The position numbers and the translations under genes are program-made. Positions 61,993-64,000 of a DNA stretch of 64,000 nt are shown piece after piece. The DNA is from Dyadobacter alkalitolerans DSM 23607 (lineage in GTDB: Bacteria; Bacteroidota; Bacteroidia; Cytophagales; Spirosomataceae). Each line of letters starts with the position of its first letter. The stretch's first letter is position 1. The DNA lies in contig NZ_AUAS01000005.1 in assembly GCF_000428845.1 (NCBI RefSeq), positions 62,001 through 126,000 on the forward strand, in the 5' to 3' direction. The notes beneath the pieces were generated by a model. The model saw only the letters and a program-made list of their open reading frames with translations, had not been told where the DNA came from and did not search any database.

Positions 61993-63117
61993 TCACTGTT
62001 GCTTTGTTACTAAACGCCCTGTAAAGTAAACATGGGTATTATTGAACGCCAGTTTCGCAGTTGGTAAGTTGTATTGTTGAACACGCAAGTCAATCTGATC
62101 TCCCACTTCCAAAGCAACGTCAGTAGTGATTGACATGTTAGAGGAGTTTTCAACCGCCGCTGCCCTAATCTCCGTCACATCTCCATTTCTGGTTCTAAAA
62201 AGAAAAAGTGTACTATTTACACCAGACGTTGACCAAGCAACAGTAGCATTAAAATTGTAAATCCCTTTTTGAGGAGCGATAAATGTACTATGAGGAGATT
62301 GATTTAAATCATTGTAATTCCCGGACAGATCGTATTCCTCGTTTGCAAACGCTACTTTCACTTTGGTATTTGCAGGTATATTCACGCTTCCTCCACCAGC
62401 AACTCCGCTCGCCGCGAAGGTGACCACATCACTATTTACAGAATTCTGCCAAGTCGCAAATCCACTACCATCGGAAGTAAGCACTTTTCCAGCGCCAGGA
62501 TTTTGCCCAGGCCCTGCAATTCTCATTCGTCCACTAACATCAAGCGCCATAGCGTTCACTGTCGCCGAGGAGGCAAGAACTCCTACTCCATTCTGAAATG
62601 TATGTCCAACAACACCCTTACCAAAAAAAGTAGATCCATGAATACCAATTCCATAATTCGCCGTTGACTGTATCGCAATTGCATCAGTATTTAGGGCGCC
62701 ATTCTCCAGATAAAATGCTGCCCCATTTAGGCTTGTCGTATTAAGAGATGGAAAGGTCAAACCTCCACCGGACAATCCGGTCCAAGATGGATTCCCAGGC
62801 GTTCCCGCATTATAATAGAATCCTGCTTTCCCTAATCCTGCATTCGTATTGTAAATAAGCAATGCCGTGGCCGGATTTGGAATCGTTGCGTTATCCGTCA
62901 ATGATTGAAGCGAGATTCTTGGAATAAGCAATCCCTTATTTGTTCCTGCCACTTCGAGCGAGGCGCTTGGATCTGGGTTATTTGTGTTTATGCCTACGCT
63001 TTGTGAAAAAGCGTTTTGCCCTGCGCATAGGAACGCAAATGCGACGACAGCGGTCTTGAACTTTCGATAGACTTGCTTTCCCGCCCGAATGTGTAAGTGT
63101 AGAGTCCTGTTTCTCAT
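61993..63117 (-). CDS. Secreted protein with C-terminal C1q/TNF-like jelly-roll domain
   Basis: A 374-aa protein with a long signal region (hydrophobic VVAFAFLCAGQNAFSQ, cleavage about residue 39). The next block SVGINTNNPDPSASLEV (about 40-56) is common at the start of Bacteroidetes phage-tail-fibre-like or adhesin proteins. Residues about 235-374 resemble a C1q-type beta-sandwich (FIAPQKGIYNFNATVAWS, VALEVGDQIDLRVQQYN). No sorting domain is seen, so it is probably periplasmic or at the surface by another route. Binding role inferred. A gene of T9SS type lies 37 bases downstream. Confidence 0.78.
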   Translation of the reverse strand: MRNRTLHLHIRAGKQVYRKFKTAVVAFAFLCAGQNAFSQSVGINTNNPDPSASLEVAGTNKGLLIPRISLQSLTDNATIPNPATALLIYNTNAGLGKAGFYYNAGTPGNPSWTGLSGGGLTFPSLNTTSLNGAAFYLENGALNTDAIAIQSTANYGIGIHGSTFFGKGVVGHTFQNGVGVLASSATVNAMALDVSGRMRIAGPGQNPGAGKVLTSDGSGFATWQNSVNSDVVTFAASGVAGGGSVNIPANTKVKVAFANEEYDLSGNYNDLNQSPHSTFIAPQKGIYNFNATVAWSTSGVNSTLFLFRTRNGDVTEIRAAAVENSSNMSITTDVALEVGDQIDLRVQQYNLPTAKLAFNNTHVYFTGRLVTKQQ

Positions 63118-63279
63118 AGTTTAATCTGTTTTTTTAGCATAATGAATGTGCATGGCCTGGGGCGATGCGCTTATTTGAGCTTAATTTTCTGGATTTATTC
63201 GCAGAGGAAAGCAATCCAATGAGCCTGAGGTGAGGTTGAGTTATTTAAGGGTTGAGATTTACGGTGAGCGGAAAACGTG

Positions 63280-63696
63280 TCAATTCTCATTTTCCGGATC
63301 GTTTGGGAGCACCCTTGCTTGGTCGTAAACATGGTTTTTATCCTCGCCACGATATTGCCCTGTCGCTTTGAATGAGCCGGGGTCGGCGCCGGGAACAGTA
63401 TATCCTCGATAGTATACTTGTTTATGATCACGGGCGTAATAAGAACTGCTTACATAGCCGGGAACGTCGGTGTTCAGCCGTACTATCTCGAATGTCGCCG
63501 CATCGACATCTATCAGCTCCTTAATCGAAGCATTCATTAATCCACCATAATAATAGACCCTGTGATCTCTTGTGTGATAGCCTGCGGGTGTGAGCGCACC
63601 GGGCTTGAAAACGCCTTTTTTATAAGAACATCCAATGCATTTTGAACAAATCCATACAAGACAAATAACCACCAATATGCCAAGCAGATATCTCAT
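63280..63696 (-). CDS. DKNYY-domain membrane-anchored protein (138 aa)
   Basis: I chose ATG 63696, which begins a membrane segment or signal anchor (MRYLLGILVVICLVWICSKC) and is preceded by GAAGAA; an upstream in-frame extension to 63780 is basic/polar and not convincing. The body has repeats of the DKNYY type: TRDHRVYYYGG, ARDHKQVYYRG and GEDKNHVYDQ. Function unknown. The repeats are seen in many small exported Bacteroidetes and proteobacterial proteins. It is alone between two hairpin-bounded regions; the 160-base gap to 63117 holds nothing clear. Confidence 0.75.
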   Translation of the reverse strand: MRYLLGILVVICLVWICSKCIGCSYKKGVFKPGALTPAGYHTRDHRVYYYGGLMNASIKELIDVDAATFEIVRLNTDVPGYVSSSYYARDHKQVYYRGYTVPGADPGSFKATGQYRGEDKNHVYDQARVLPNDPENEN

Positions 63697-63846
63697 TTCT
63701 TCATAAAAGTTAGATGAATCAATAAGGTTATCGCATTTGTCCATAGCCTCAAAATCCGATGATTTTCCGGCTGGCGCCATTGAGGGATAGGTCGTTGCTG
63801 GTTGCTAAGAACAAAAAAGCCAAGCGCGTGGCCCGGGCACAAAAAA

Positions 63847-63873
63847 AAGGCTGTCTCAAAACGAGACAGCCTT
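63847..63873 (-). terminator. Terminator of the gene at the window end
   Basis: AAGGCTGTCTC (63847-63857) pairs perfectly with GAGACAGCCTT (63863-63873), five-base loop. On the minus strand a run of T follows. It stops transcription from the T9SS gene at the edge. Confidence 0.9.
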
Positions 63874-63906
63874 TTCCTGATCACATAACGCTATATAAAC
63901 TCTTAC

Positions 63907-64000
63907 TTATTTTTTCAGGATCTTGGAAGAATATGCGCCTTCTTGATTCACAATGTTTACAATGTACAAACCCGTTGCGTAAGACTGAACATTTACTTTG
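63907..64000 (-). CDS. 3' end of a T9SS sorting-domain protein gene, cut by the window
   Basis: Only the last 31 codons are inside the window. The minus strand reads KVNVQSYATGLYIVNIVN and ends SSKILKK before TAA (63909-63907). The pattern hydrophobic strand, turn, then a short basic tail is that of a type A sorting domain. The product is a secreted or surface protein whose main part lies beyond position 64000. Confidence 0.75.
   Translation of the reverse strand, partial: KVNVQSYATGLYIVNIVNQEGAYSSKILKK

Noticed and set aside
1..64000. CRISPR array, prophage, insertion sequence or rRNA operon
   Set aside because: No regularly spaced repeats, transposase, integrase, phage structural gene or rRNA-like sequence was seen on either strand.

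Overview
The window looks like chromosomal DNA of a flexirubin-type, gliding-lineage Bacteroidetes (Cytophagales). I would guess Dyadobacter or a close relative in Spirosomaceae. The reasons are three type IX secretion (T9SS) C-terminal sorting domains, an aryl-polyene/flexirubin gene cluster with a Flavobacterium-type tyrosine ammonia-lyase, Bacteroidetes-type promoters (-7 box TAnnTTTG, often TACTTTTG), a general lack of Shine-Dalgarno sequences, and a cellobiose 2-epimerase homologue. The genus is an inference. I see no rRNA, tRNA, CRISPR array, insertion sequence or prophage, and no gene-free stretch longer than about 300 bases.

Layout. 0-8 kb: a very acidic small protein, a cellobiose 2-epimerase-like gene, then a three-gene minus-strand operon of planctomycete-type proteins (PSCyt1-DUF1549/DUF1553 lipoprotein, Tat-exported DUF1501 protein, and a DUF2231-PSCyt1-leucine-rich-repeat-chitobiase-C fusion). 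8-14 kb: methyltransferase, ribokinase, Bcr/CflA-type efflux pump, small Lys-rich exported protein, an orphan MNT-type nucleotidyltransferase and a K+-dependent membrane pyrophosphatase. 14.2-34.9 kb: the pigment cluster. A long minus-strand operon runs from the ammonia-lyase (27026) to a glycosyltransferase (14243). A divergent plus-strand unit carries an exporter-acyltransferase-methyltransferase fusion, a CrtI-like oxidoreductase and a halogenase-like flavoprotein. A further ketoacyl-synthase-like gene faces them.

34.9-48 kb is mostly housekeeping: glpD, a BON-LysM protein, the rpsF-rpsR-rplI operon, a coiled-coil membrane protein, a YggS-type PLP protein, a GT9 glycosyltransferase, DUF423, rodA/mrdA, an NFACT protein and a cysteine desulfhydrase-like PLP enzyme. 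48-53.6 kb: a PIN toxin-antitoxin pair and a TetR-TolC-HlyD-EmrB multidrug efflux operon with a readable operator/promoter. 53.7-64 kb: a secreted reprolysin-like metalloprotease whose sorting domain is thrown out of frame by one base, ruvC, a flippase-like membrane protein plus GT2, an FAD monooxygenase, two secreted/surface proteins, a DKNYY protein, and the tail of another T9SS cargo gene cut by the window edge.

How the genes work together. In the pigment cluster the lyase should supply a 4-coumarate starter. ACPs, ketosynthases with Cys-less partners, a ketoreductase and a probable heterodimeric dehydratase would extend it to a polyene. The thioesterase, acyltransferases, LolA-like carrier and MMPL exporter would release it and place it in the outer membrane, with halogenase- and CrtI-like flavoproteins as tailoring enzymes. 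The window holds no aryl-CoA/ACP ligase, no phosphopantetheinyl transferase and no dialkylresorcinol (darA/darB) genes, so the pathway must be completed elsewhere.

The strongest observations are the sorting-domain frameshift at about 56821, the triple-domain exporter fusion, the complementary half active sites of the two dehydratases, and the efflux operator palindrome that covers the -33 promoter element.
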